From: Motacilla alba alba
Lineage: Eukaryota; Chordata; Aves; Passeriformes; Motacillidae
Assembly (NCBI RefSeq): GCF_015832195.1
Contig: NC_052026.1
Location: forward strand, 13,627,619 to 13,691,618
Length of the DNA: 64,000 bases
Direction of reading: 5' to 3'
Below, in pieces: positions 40,801-52,800 of this stretch. The translations under genes and the position numbers were made by a program. The stretch's first letter is position 1. Each line of letters opens with the position of its first letter. Under the pieces are notes generated by a model, which saw nothing but the letters and a program-made list of their open reading frames with translations, had not been told where the DNA came from and searched no databases.

Positions 40801-43800
40801 TTCTCTCCAAAGCACAAATGGCCTAACCAGTCACCATAAATATCCAACTCAGGGATTATAAGTCTGTCTTTGTCCTTATTCTGGACTGCCATATTATCTA
40901 TCTACAGCAAGTTGGAATTTGTTTTGCAAAAGCATGGTGTAGTAGTTAAGCATAAAGACTGCCATTTTAACCCCCAAAAAAGGAGGAGGGCAAAAGACTG
41001 AGGTTGGTAACCTCATGTGAACTCCCCTGACCCATTCCATGGCTGACTGAAGTGCTGTATGGTCTTGAAATTCCTCCTGCATCAGACAAAATCCTGTGGT
41101 GCATTTCATTTGGTCATACATACATTTAAATGTTGAGATTTCTGAGACTGTGGCTCAGGTGAGGGCAAATACATACTGTAGATACTGACTCTACTGTGTA
41201 CCAAGCTCAGAGCTCTGTCTTCAGGTCTGGTTGCATTTTCTGAAAAAGAAATCTCTTTGGGCTTTTTTAAAGGTAGATTTCTGATTGCATTTTCATACAT
41301 TCCCCTCAAGGCCATTTATTTTGAAGTCTTTGAAACAAGGCTCTGGTGAGAGGATGTTAAGAGTGTAAAGGAGCCAGCTTGTGAAACAGTTGCTAACATG
41401 TCCTTTGCTTGTATAGAAACCTGCTCACCCATCCTCCCCAGATTGCCATCTCTAACGGGGGATTTTCCCCACACTGCATAGTGGATTGCTGGCTCTGGAG
41501 AACAGCTGGATGTCCTTAACTAATTCTGTGTGTCCCATAACAGGATACCTGCCAAAGCTGAAGGCTAATCTTCAGTTCTTCTGCCTTAATCACCAGCATG
41601 GTTCCTTTGTTCTTTTTCCCCCTCATCCTAAGAGTTGAGCAGTAAAAGCTTGTGAAAATTGAATTGAAATGAGGAATCTTCAGACAATGTTAACACACCA
41701 ACAAAGTTGTATTAGGATAGTTGCACCATTACAGGAAGGAATCTGCAGCTTTAGCTGTCTTCACCAAAGAGGTATAACTGAAGTTCAGGAAAGCATAAAT
41801 AATTGGCTGTTTTTTCCAAAAGGAAAATGTTGGTGTTCTGTTATTATGTCTGTGGTTAGGTAAGTCAGCAACAGAGCTGGCTTTCCTTCCAGTTTGGGAA
41901 TCTGGCAGTCAGACATGGAACACTTTGGAAAGAGGTACTGGCTGCTCTGGGTTGTGCAATGACTTTTTGCCTACGTTTGAGTTTTCTGATGTTTTTTGAT
42001 ATTTTCCTTGAATAGTTAAATTTCCTGTCTCTGTTTGGGTTTAGTGCCAGTGTGTGGAGCACGTCTTTCAGTCTGTAGACAGATGAGTTTTAGTGAAGCA
42101 GGTGGTGGTATTTACCTCTTCTTTTTTTGTCTGTGAGTACATAGCCCATGTATCTCAGCTTTTAGAGAGACCTTGTGTGTAATGAGATTCAGAATGAGAA
42201 TAACCATAAATGGTGAAGTTTTGGTACATTAAGAAGCCTTGAGGGGTAGATTTGAACAAGGGATCACAGAATCACTATTTGTATTTTAATTCCTGAGGCT
42301 AAGCTTTTATATAGCCCTTAAGGTGGACAACAGCAGACAAAGGCTCTTCTAAGAACCTGTTGGAGCCATGTTAGGTACATATCCCAGCCTTCTGTAAGCC
42401 CTTACTTGCTGGTGTAACTGTAAAGGAATATTTGAATCATCAAAAATAAAGTAATAGTCTGTTGGAGATTGTTGTAGAACTACAGTTTAAACTTTTCTAT
42501 TTAAATATAGCTGTTTCTCTTGGGAAATGATCTAAGGCAAGTTTTTTTAATAACAAAATGTAGCTTTTGTTGGGGTTGTTTTGCAGCTTCTTTTTGTGAA
42601 ATATGGCCTCAATTTCTTTAAGAAAATCAAATAAGTTAAGGGCCTTATTTCTGTGAATGTTACATGGCTCACTGTCGTGCTTCCACATCCCAGGAGTGTT
42701 TCTCAGGAGCTGTCAGAGACGATCCTCACCATGGTAGCAAACTGCAGTAATGTCATGAACAAGGCTCGGCAGCCCCCGCCTGGAGTCATGCCCAAAGGAC
42801 GCCCGCCCAGCGCCAGCAGCTTGGATGCCATCTCTCCTGTGCAGGTAGAACAATCACGTGCTGTTGATTTAGTGCTAGTTCTGCTGTGCTAGTTGAGCTC
42901 TTTCTGCAGGACTAAGTCAAACATCATCTGGCTCACGTAGTTTTGTGCTTGCATGTCTTGATGGCTTGCTTGTAACTAGAGAATAATGTCCAAGGGATGT
43001 AGTTCAGAACTGTCTTTCACTTCACTGATGTCTGTAAGAAGTAACTGTGAAGTATTACAGGATGGGAGCACTGAGGAGGGACAGATATTTGGTTTACTTT
43101 AAATAACTGAGGCTTTCTTTTAAAGTGCTAAAATTTACTAGGACTTCTGAGAATTAAGCACTGCCTTTGAACCTGATGTGTCTTGTTTGTAGCTTCACGG
43201 GCCAAGCCACAGTGCTAGAGCATAAGGACTTGTTATAACTGGGGCTCTTCAGCTCTCAACTGAACTGCTCTTTTAAAAACAAGGTACATTTCAGTTAATC
43301 CCTGCCACTCATCATCCCTTCCTCCTCTGGGAGCAACACATTACAGACAGGTTTTGCTTCTAGCAGTTACATTCAATGGCAGATTTTTAACTGGTGAAAA
43401 GTATTTCACATTAAATAGTGACAATTCAGCATTTAAGAATGACTGAATTGTCAGTAGATTATGTAAAGTAATGCAGAGAGTGTTTTTCTCGTGACTTGTT
43501 GCTTCATTGAAGTTGTTCATCAGATGTACCAAATACCTTGGCAACCTGCTACAAATAACTCATATGAACAAACAGCAGCGACTTTTACTCTGGAGTCAAG
43601 TTGTCCTCTGGGTAGATAATACCATTTTCTGCTGTTCCTAGTCAGTTCCTTAACTTACTGCTTTGGCAGACTGTATTGTGCCTTCCCTCCTATTCATAAA
43701 CCAGGTCTTAATGGTTTTTACTGTAGACTTCATTCAGGTATTTAGCTGTGAAAAGTTGGCATAGTAGGGTCCTTCAGACAGTCAAAAATGCTCCTAAGTT

Positions 43801-46800
43801 TGAAATGAAACAGATTTCGAAGTCTTGAGGTGGGGTCTGAGGTTGCAAACTGCAGAGCCTAAACGAGTACAAAAATCTGCGAGTAGAAGTAAATGCTACT
43901 TACTGTTAGCATTTACTGTTTCGTTACACTCAGCTGCAGACTGTGGAACAATCAGGCTTTCTGTAGAGCCTGTGAGAGAATAGGATTTCATGGGATTGCA
44001 GAAGAAAAATAAAGAGTGCATTCTGTAGACAAACTAATCTTTTGGGGTGATCTGGATGACTTCAGAATTTACAGTAACCATGCAGAAGAGCTTTTCTCAG
44101 AAATGTTTTGATACGTAGCTGTCTTTGTACAAAACATGCCAAAAGTCATCTGGATTGTGGTTTATGGATGTCTGTATAATCTTCCTTTCTTCATTCAGAT
44201 CGACTCGCTTGCAGGAATGGCCTCTCTTAGTTTAGGTGGCTCGGCTGCTCCGCACACCCAGAGCATGCAAGGCTTCCCTCCAAACCTGGGCTCTGCATTC
44301 AGTACTCCTCAGTCACCAGCAAAAGCATTCCCACCTCTTTCCACCCAAAACCAGACAACCGGTTTCAGTGGCATTGGAGGACTTTCCTCACAGCTTCCAG
44401 GTACTGCTCTTCGGGTGGAGTGGCTTGTTTTTGACACGGCACAGCTAAGACACTGTTGTTGCTGTGGTTGGAAATACTGAATGTGACGGCCCACCCCTTA
44501 AGGGAGGGTTGGGTGCTTCCTTCCCTTTAAGGGTGGGAAGTCACACTGGACAAACAGCTGTGTCATAGGAACAGGAGTTACAGTCTGATATGGAGTGAGG
44601 AATCCTCACTCCTGGGTCATTGCTGAAACAGCACTTGGGAGTGTTGGAGCTGCAACGGGTAAAAGGTTTGAGTCAAGAGGATGAGTGTTTTGACAAATAT
44701 AGCAGCCTTATTTTAGGCTGGGACAGAGATGGAGAGCTGCTTATGTTAAAACTGCTTGATATTAGACAGCAATGAGGCTGTAAAGCTCTTGAGTTCTTGG
44801 AAATGATAATTGTAGGAGGAGTGGTAAGTGGGTACTGTGAGGGTGCAACTGAGATGGCCAATGGCTTGTTTTCAGTAAGTGGTCTTACTACAGCTTTGCT
44901 CTTCAGTAGGTGGTCTTACTACGGGTAGCCTGAGTGGTATAGGAACTGGAGCCCTGGGCCTTCCTGCAGTGAACAATGACCCATTCGTGCAAAGGAAGCT
45001 GAGCACGTCTGGACTGAACCAGCCTACATTCCAGCAGAGTAAGATGAAACCTTGTAAGTGGTAGTGTTGTCTGTGGCTGTGAAGTGTGACTGTGGTCTGC
45101 AGTTAATCTGTGTATCCTTCAGGGGAAGCTTGGATCTGTAGGTGGTAAATGTTGGAAGTGTGGCTCTTGTATTATTATATTAGTCTGAAAAAGGTGCTTC
45201 TAAACATGTATCCTAATAGCTTGCCAAATGTCTGGAGGAGGGGGGTGTTAAAAAGAGCCCGTTGGCATAAAAACATAATGTGTTATGGATTTGCATGAAT
45301 AGTGTGTTTCTGTCCTTTTTCTGCTGTGCTGTGTTTTGAACAAAAGTGTTGTCCTGCTCTTGGCAGAGAATTGTATGTGCGTGGTACCAGGGTGGTTTTT
45401 GTTTTGTTTGTAACAAGGTTAAACCTGGGTAAGGAACTGTTGCAGCAGAGAACTTGACAGGTGAAGCAGTGAAAGAGACTGCAACATTGGATACAACTAA
45501 GACAAAAAGCTGTTGGAAAGATAGTTTTTGAAAGGAATAATCTGGTTCTTAACACTAAGCCATTATCCTTAACTCATTTATGCCTCTGCAGCATGCTCAC
45601 AGTGAGATGCTGAAGCAGTCAAATGGTCAGGAAGCACAGCCATATGCTAAACCTTCCACGTTGCTGTTACAGAGGAGCCATATGCAATAACAGTAGTTAC
45701 CTAACTCTACAGATGTACAGTGGAGGTGGCTGTAATCACCATTGGTTTATATTCTGGGTCTTGAGCGTTCAGTAGAAACTTCTTGGAAGCTCACTGGCTG
45801 GCCTGAAAGTTTGTGTGCAAGTTTGTGTGCATGTTAGTGTTGTGTAGCATGCTTTATTCTAGACTGTTCTGCATTCAGTTATTTAGTTGTCAGCTAAGGT
45901 TAGCTTGGGATGCACTGGGTTCTAGGAGTAGAGCACTGTGAGGTTAGTGCTGTCTTAGGATATAGTTTTTTTTTTAATAAATACAGCATATTGAAAACAG
46001 ATTTTTAAATAGCAATTCCTGTCTACTGGGAAGGTTACTCTTCAGAAGAACCAGCAGTTCTGTATAGATTGGTGGAAGAGTTGAAAAACACTAGGTGAAA
46101 TCCTGACTGTCTGAAGTTGTCCTGATACCTGTTCCTTTTTTAACAGCTGACTTATCTCAGGTGTGGCCAGAGGCTAATCAGCACTTTAGCAAAGAAATAG
46201 ATGATGAGGCAAACAGCTACTTCCAGCGTATTTACAACCATCCACCACACCCAACCATGTCTGTGGATGAGGTGAGTTCCCTTCTGTAGCAGTTACAGCA
46301 TGTGTCCAGAGACTTGCAATAAAGTGGATTGTAATTATTCCTTCATGTATTACTTTTAGTGGGAAATAATAAAGGGCTCGTGGTGGATGCTTGCAGCATT
46401 GCTTTCTTGCTTGGTTGAAGTTGTTTTCACAGTGAACTTGTAGTTGTTCATTACATTCAGCTTTCACTTGTCTGGATTGAAGACTTCAGATGTCTAATTA
46501 ACACTCCCAGAATGCTGCTAAGTGGGAAGGATTCTATGTGGTGTGGAAGCTTTTTTGTTGAAAATAAGTGCTAAAGAGTGCCTTTAAATAGTCTGTATAA
46601 ATTACCTTAAATGTATTTGGTTTTAAACTATGTAAAAATGACTGCAAGATCCAGATATATAAAAGTGTCCCAAGCTCTACCTTCTGAGCTTTAGATAATT
46701 ATTTTTGTTAGTCTCTATGAGAGTAATTATTGGTCTGATGTACTTACTCTTTGAAGTACTTCAAATTTACTTTAATATATTTGCACAGTTATAAATTATG

Positions 46801-49800
46801 GAAGACACAACATTAATTTTAATTTTTCTAATTTGGAAGTAATGGCGTAGGCGGTCACAAAAAAGTTTTGTGTGAAGACAGTTGCTTAAAAGAGAGCTGA
46901 AGTCTGAAGAGGAAGCTGGTTGTAGTGATGTAGTGTCTGTCTGCTGTCTAAAATAAGGCAGTTACATTGTTGTTGTGGTAGCACAATGTATCTTAGTAGT
47001 TGCAAACACTCATGAAACATGAACGTGGGAAAGGGCTGAAATAAAGCAAATCTGTTGGTAACAATTTCCATCTTCTTTGCAGGTCTTGGAAATGCTGCAG
47101 AGGTTTAAGGACTCCAACATTAAACGGGAACGAGAAGTGTTTAACTGTATGCTGAGGAACTTGTTTGAGGAATATCGTTTCTTTCCCCAGTACCCAGATA
47201 AAGAGCTGCACATAACAGCCTGTCTCTTCGGGGGCATCATAGAGAAAGGACTGGTTACTTACATGGCATTGGGCCTGGCCCTGCGCTATGTTCTTGAAGC
47301 CTTACGAAAGCCTTTTGCATCCAAAATGTACTATTTTGGTATTGCTGCACTAGATAGATTTAAAAATAGGTGAGTGTGGGTTTGGTACGCTTCTTGCAGT
47401 GCCTGTATTGTCTTGTGAACCTTGAACCTGCCCTAATCGTGCAGTACAAGATTGCACAGCTCAGCTTTGGGATTGATTCAAAGATACACTGATTTGAAAC
47501 AAAATGTGTGAATGTGCTAGTTAAAGGGTAACCTTTCTAAATCAAAATGTTCAGTGTGATACCTGTAGAAATGTGGGACAAACTGAGAGCTGAAACGACT
47601 TATACTCTGTAAAAATCAGTGAAGTGTTGAGTTACATGAAGAAACTAACAGCTTGTTAGACATGAGGTGAACGTAATTACTCTTCACAGGTGCTTTCCAG
47701 TGGAGTGCCATTTGCACTGTTCATTACTGAAGGACTGACTGAGAGCTGAGCTCTAGAACTTTGCTTTTACACAGAAAAGTATGGCTAAATAATCTCAGAA
47801 AAAGTTATTTTCTCAAAACTTCTTATGAAGTGCATATAGAGAAGATTCTGTATGTGAGGTGTGCTCTGGTTTGCTGTTTAAATGCACTGAACCAGACTAC
47901 AAATAACTTATCCAGTAATCTTGTTGCAAACACTGGATATAAATGCAATTGTGTATTAGGTCAGAAGTATAGAGATGTAGGAAAAGATGAGCTGCTGTGA
48001 ATAAATCTTGTGCTTTCATGTTAAATTAATTCATTCAAAATAGATTTTGCAGCAAAAAATATTTTGTAGGAAACGCTTTGTTTGTGGCACAACTGCTGTA
48101 AGGAGTCCAGAAGTAATTCTGTGGTGCAGTATGGGAATGACATATCTGATAGTTGTTTCTCTCTAATACTGTTTGTGATGTGGGCTTATGCTTCTGACTA
48201 ATGCACGTTTTGTCTTACAGATTGAAGGACTATCCCCAGTATTGTCAGCACTTGGCTTCTATTAGTCACTTTATACAGTTCCCCCATCATTTACAGGAGG
48301 TGAGTGTGTCTGTAAGCAACACTAACTTTCTATGATATTAAATTCTTTAGAGCAAATTTCTGTTTTCCTTTGGAAAAGCTGTCTCATCTGTGGTGGTTTT
48401 AGACCACGTTACATCCACAGAATCAAATGCCTTTTCTTAAAGATTTTGCTCTGGGGTAGGGTAGGCAGGTGAAGGTGCCTTTCCTGCTTCCATAAATCTG
48501 TTTGGGTTGTTTATGTTGAAGCAGCTACCTGAATATAACTGCATAATCAACCAATGCATGCATGTCCATGCATGAAGGTTTTAAAGTGCCCCAGTGTACT
48601 CATATTCCAGTCCCTTAAAGATTTGGAGTTTTAGTCTAAAATAGAGGTCATTTAGCTGGCTTTATACAGTTTCATACTTCGACCTGATAAAATAATCCAG
48701 GAAAAATTTCTTTCCTGAAGGTCTGAGAGCCATGGGAATACTGTGTCCAAAACAGTGTTCATCACATGGTGTCTGCCTTGAATGTGCTTTTATTGGTAGA
48801 AATGCAGAAAAACTGTTCCCAGTGGCAGAGCTTAAGAGCATGAGCTAAATAAGGAAAAATGTTTGGCTCTACTATTAAGGTAGAGGCTCACACCCAAAGC
48901 TGCAAAGTCCAGTAGCAGTCTTGATTTCACTAACAGCTTTCAGACTGCACCTCTTAAATGACAGTCTGATGTTTCTGGTTTCTGGGGAAATGTATAGCAG
49001 TGGGGAAGAAACTAATTTTCTACTATGGAATTGTTTCAGAGTTGGGTAAGTGTAAAAGTTGTCTATTTCTGAACTGTGGTTTTGCTTATTAATGGTGAGC
49101 TGCAGGCTATCTAGCTGTTGGAGTCCTTGCAGAAGACTTCTTACCTGCTTTGTAGCCTACTTCTTGATATTCACACATTGTTCTTAGGCTCTTTCTCCTC
49201 TTTTGTTCTGCTGTTCTAGGCTTGGAGGGATAGGGATGGAGTTTTTTAGGTAGTGCTCTGTAAAATATTAAGCATGTTAGGTCTTGTGATGCTTGACATC
49301 AGTTTGTTGAGGCCAGAGGTAGAGCTTGAGGCTCCTCTGCAGTAAGAAAGTCCATAGTGACAGGATGTGCATTATCAGGGCATACAGTTGTATTTAGAGA
49401 TTCCTTTATGGCAAGACTGTCACATATTGTGATGTTCATTGGCAAACCGTTATAGTGCTCATGCTGAAAACCAGCCTGTGATTGTGTTGCTGCATGTGAA
49501 ATTTTTTGTGCTTGTTCTCCCTATTTTAGTACATAGAATATGGACAGCAATCCAGAGATCCTCCTGTGAAGATGCAGGGTTCAATCACCACCCCTGGAAG
49601 TATTGCACTTGCCCAGGCTCAGGCCCAGGCCCAGGTTCCAGCAAAAGCTCCTCTTGCTGGCCAAGTCAGCACTATAGTGACCACCTCAACCACCACCACC
49701 GTTGCAAAAACCATTACCATCACCCGACCTACTGGAGTCAGCTTCAAGAAAGATGTGCCGGTAAGCGTTGTGTCATTGTGCCCTTCCCAGAGGGGCAGAT

Positions 49801-52800
49801 GCTGCTCTGGACTAAGTACATACAGACAGAATCTGCTTTCATTTGTGTACTACAGGTTTTCAAACTGCGATCCTTATTTTTGATTTAAAACATACAACCT
49901 TTTAAAGTATGGCTCACATTTTTGCAGAGAGAAGGCGTTTTTCATCATCAAACTACCCAGTTACTTTGGGGTCGAGTTGAAATGTGTTCTTGAGGCTGTA
50001 ATTATAAAGACAATTACAGAAGTATCATTTCTGTTAATGACTTGCAACGGGACTCTTAAAATAGTTGGCAGCTGCTATTCTGCTTGGGACTTAAGAACAC
50101 TTTACACATCTGACACAGCTCTAACTGCATTAGGTTTTTCATGTCTTTGGTAACTTGTGTAAACAACTCTGAAGCTTGTCAGAGTTATGACAGGGTTGGT
50201 GGATAGATGGAATTGGCTATTTCACAGAAAGCTTTGGGGCACTCTTGGTCCCATGTGGATGCTGAGGATGGGCAGTGCTGTTTTGTGTGATGGCTGATGC
50301 ACTGGAAAGTTGAGCCTGTCTTTCTGCCCGGGACTGTCTTTGAATATGTCTTTGTAGAGGAGGCAAAAGCCAAACACAGCTGAAAGTGTGAACACAGTTG
50401 GGGGGACAGTAGCTATTAATGTCTTTCACACCTGATTACATCATGTAGAAACGTGTTACTTTGAGGTGTTTGATTTCCCATTTAAACTCCAGTCAGGATT
50501 GATACTGAAAACTGTCGCCTTTTCCCTTAATTGCAATGTACCAGGTGCTAAACCCTGGGGTCCAGACCTGCAGCTGTAGGGACCAGGGTCACCTTCTGTT
50601 GACTTAAGCTGGCAACTCAGAATGAGAACCTGGTCTCAGAATGAACCTCTGGGATTTCTCCTTCCCAAATCAGCACTGAAGTGCTCCTGGAGACTCCCTG
50701 CTGTGCTAAGTGCTGCTCACTATTGTGTTGTGATTTTTCTCCCAGCTATAATTGTACAGAAGCTTAAAGGCCTAAAGGGTGCCATTGCAGTCGCACCTAT
50801 TTTATGTGCATGTAGAGGCTTTTTCTGCAGCAGCATTCTTCTGTTTAGTATTGATCATCATTTTTAGAATAAAAAAATCACTTGGCTCCTTCAGAGTGCT
50901 GCTGAAAATGCATCTGAGACAGTAGATGTCCCCTGATAAAGCTCAATTCTATTTTTTGCTTGATAGAGCAAAACTTTATTTTGATGTCACCTCTAGGTAT
51001 TGTTTATGCTTAACTTCTTGTTCTCCCTCCAGCCTTCCATCAATACTACCAACATTGATACGCTGTTAGTAGCAACAGATCAAACAGAGAGGATTGTGGA
51101 ACCACCAGAGAATGTCCAGGAAAAAATTGCTTTCATCTTCAATAATCTGTCTCAGTCAAATATGACACAGAAGGCAAGTATGAAAGAATGCTAGTAAAAA
51201 TAATTTTTATACGCTTAATCCTTTTTTATATAGTCATTTTTAAGTGTGGGCTGATGATACTTCTACAAAATTCTAACTTGAAAAACTTCAGGAGGGAGCA
51301 CACTGTAAAGAAATTATAGTTTCCAGCACTTTCTGCTGAAACATCTCTGGAGAAAATTTTCCAGGGAAAGGGAGAGATGGGTAGAAGATACCTGTTCTTA
51401 ATCTTAAATAAACATTCACATCATAAATGGACTGGGTACCATTAGATGTTGCAAGGTTAAGCTCTGGTATTCAGAAATTAAGGGAATTTTTCTGAGCTAG
51501 TTGAGGTGTACAGTCCTGCTGCCACCTGTGCTGTTGTCTTGTGGATGGATGGCTTGAACTTGTAAGGTGATAACATTTATTTCCAGTTGTCTGGTAAAAA
51601 GCTGGGAAGTGTAGGAGTGGTGAATTGTTATGCCTTGCTGATTTCATGCTTGAGTCCTTACTGGTTGACCAGATTTTTGGATAATGAGGCACTGATTTCA
51701 AATACTTAGTGTTTTGTAGAAAAACAACCTTAGTGTTAGAAGCAGTTGACTGACCATAAAGTGTATGTTGGTCAGAGCTGACCCCGAAGGTTTTGATTAT
51801 CTTCTCATCTGTTCTGTGCTGTGCTTTGTCTTTGGTTTGAGCACAGGTGGAAGAATTGAAGGAAACGGTGAAAGAAGAGTTCATGCCTTGGGTATCACAG
51901 TATCTTGTGATGAAAAGAGTCAGTATTGAGCCTAACTTTCACAGCTTGTATTCAAACTTTCTTGACACGCTTAAGAATCCAGAGTTTAATAAAATGGTTC
52001 TGAATGAAACCTACAGAAATATCAAGGTGAGTAGTGCAAGTTTTCTAAAGGCAGCACAGGAATGTGCTCTTCTCCTCATGCTCTTTGTTTGTGTAATGCT
52101 GATTCTCAAATATAGAATATAATTCAAAAATACTCTTTCTAGCTTACCATTAAACTTACAGATTATCTTAGCTAGGATTCTTTTCAGTTAGGAATGTATG
52201 AAAGACTTAAATTGTGTAACAGGAGGGCAAATTTGCATTTGAATTAATTTATGTAGGTGGACTTCAAATTTATGTGAGGTTTGCAAATTACAACCCAGGG
52301 GAAAATTGTTTGTGGTCCAGTTGTTTTCTGTGGAGGAAAGTGCAAAGATAAAAAATGTCACTCTGCTCTTTTGGCCCAAGAGGAATGGGGGGGAAAATTG
52401 TGTGTTTAGAAAATGGAGGTGTAAAAGCCAAAATTTATTTGATTGCTAAGATAATATGGATGGGAGGAGGAAGCAATCGCCCAGAAGTGATGACCAGATG
52501 AAACAAGTTTGTAAAGAATGCACTATTTTTAAACCTGTTGGTGGAATTTCCTGACCACCATGGGTTACGCTGTAGTGCAAAAGCATCTCCTGGCTCTTGA
52601 GAATACAGCTGACCCTGCTCTGTTCAGCTGATGCTCCTCTGGAGTTAAGGAACAGAACTAACAGCAGAATACTTGTTTTATGATTTATGACACGATTTAT
52701 GTTTTGACATGACAATGAGATGGTTTCCCTGGAAGGTTAAACTGTAGCCTTCAGGTCTGTGATGAGGCATTAAGAGGAAGCACAAATTACACTCAGCTAT

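Noticed and set aside
49328..49420. Possible H/ACA-like hairpins in CNOT1 intron 22
   Set aside because: The stems are short, the 3' hairpin is too small and the ACA spacing does not fit.
52486..52555. Possible C/D box snoRNA (GTGATGA ... CTGA) in CNOT1 intron 25
   Set aside because: C- and D-like boxes are about 70 nt apart, but no terminal stem and no clear D'/C' boxes are present; such box pairs are common by chance.
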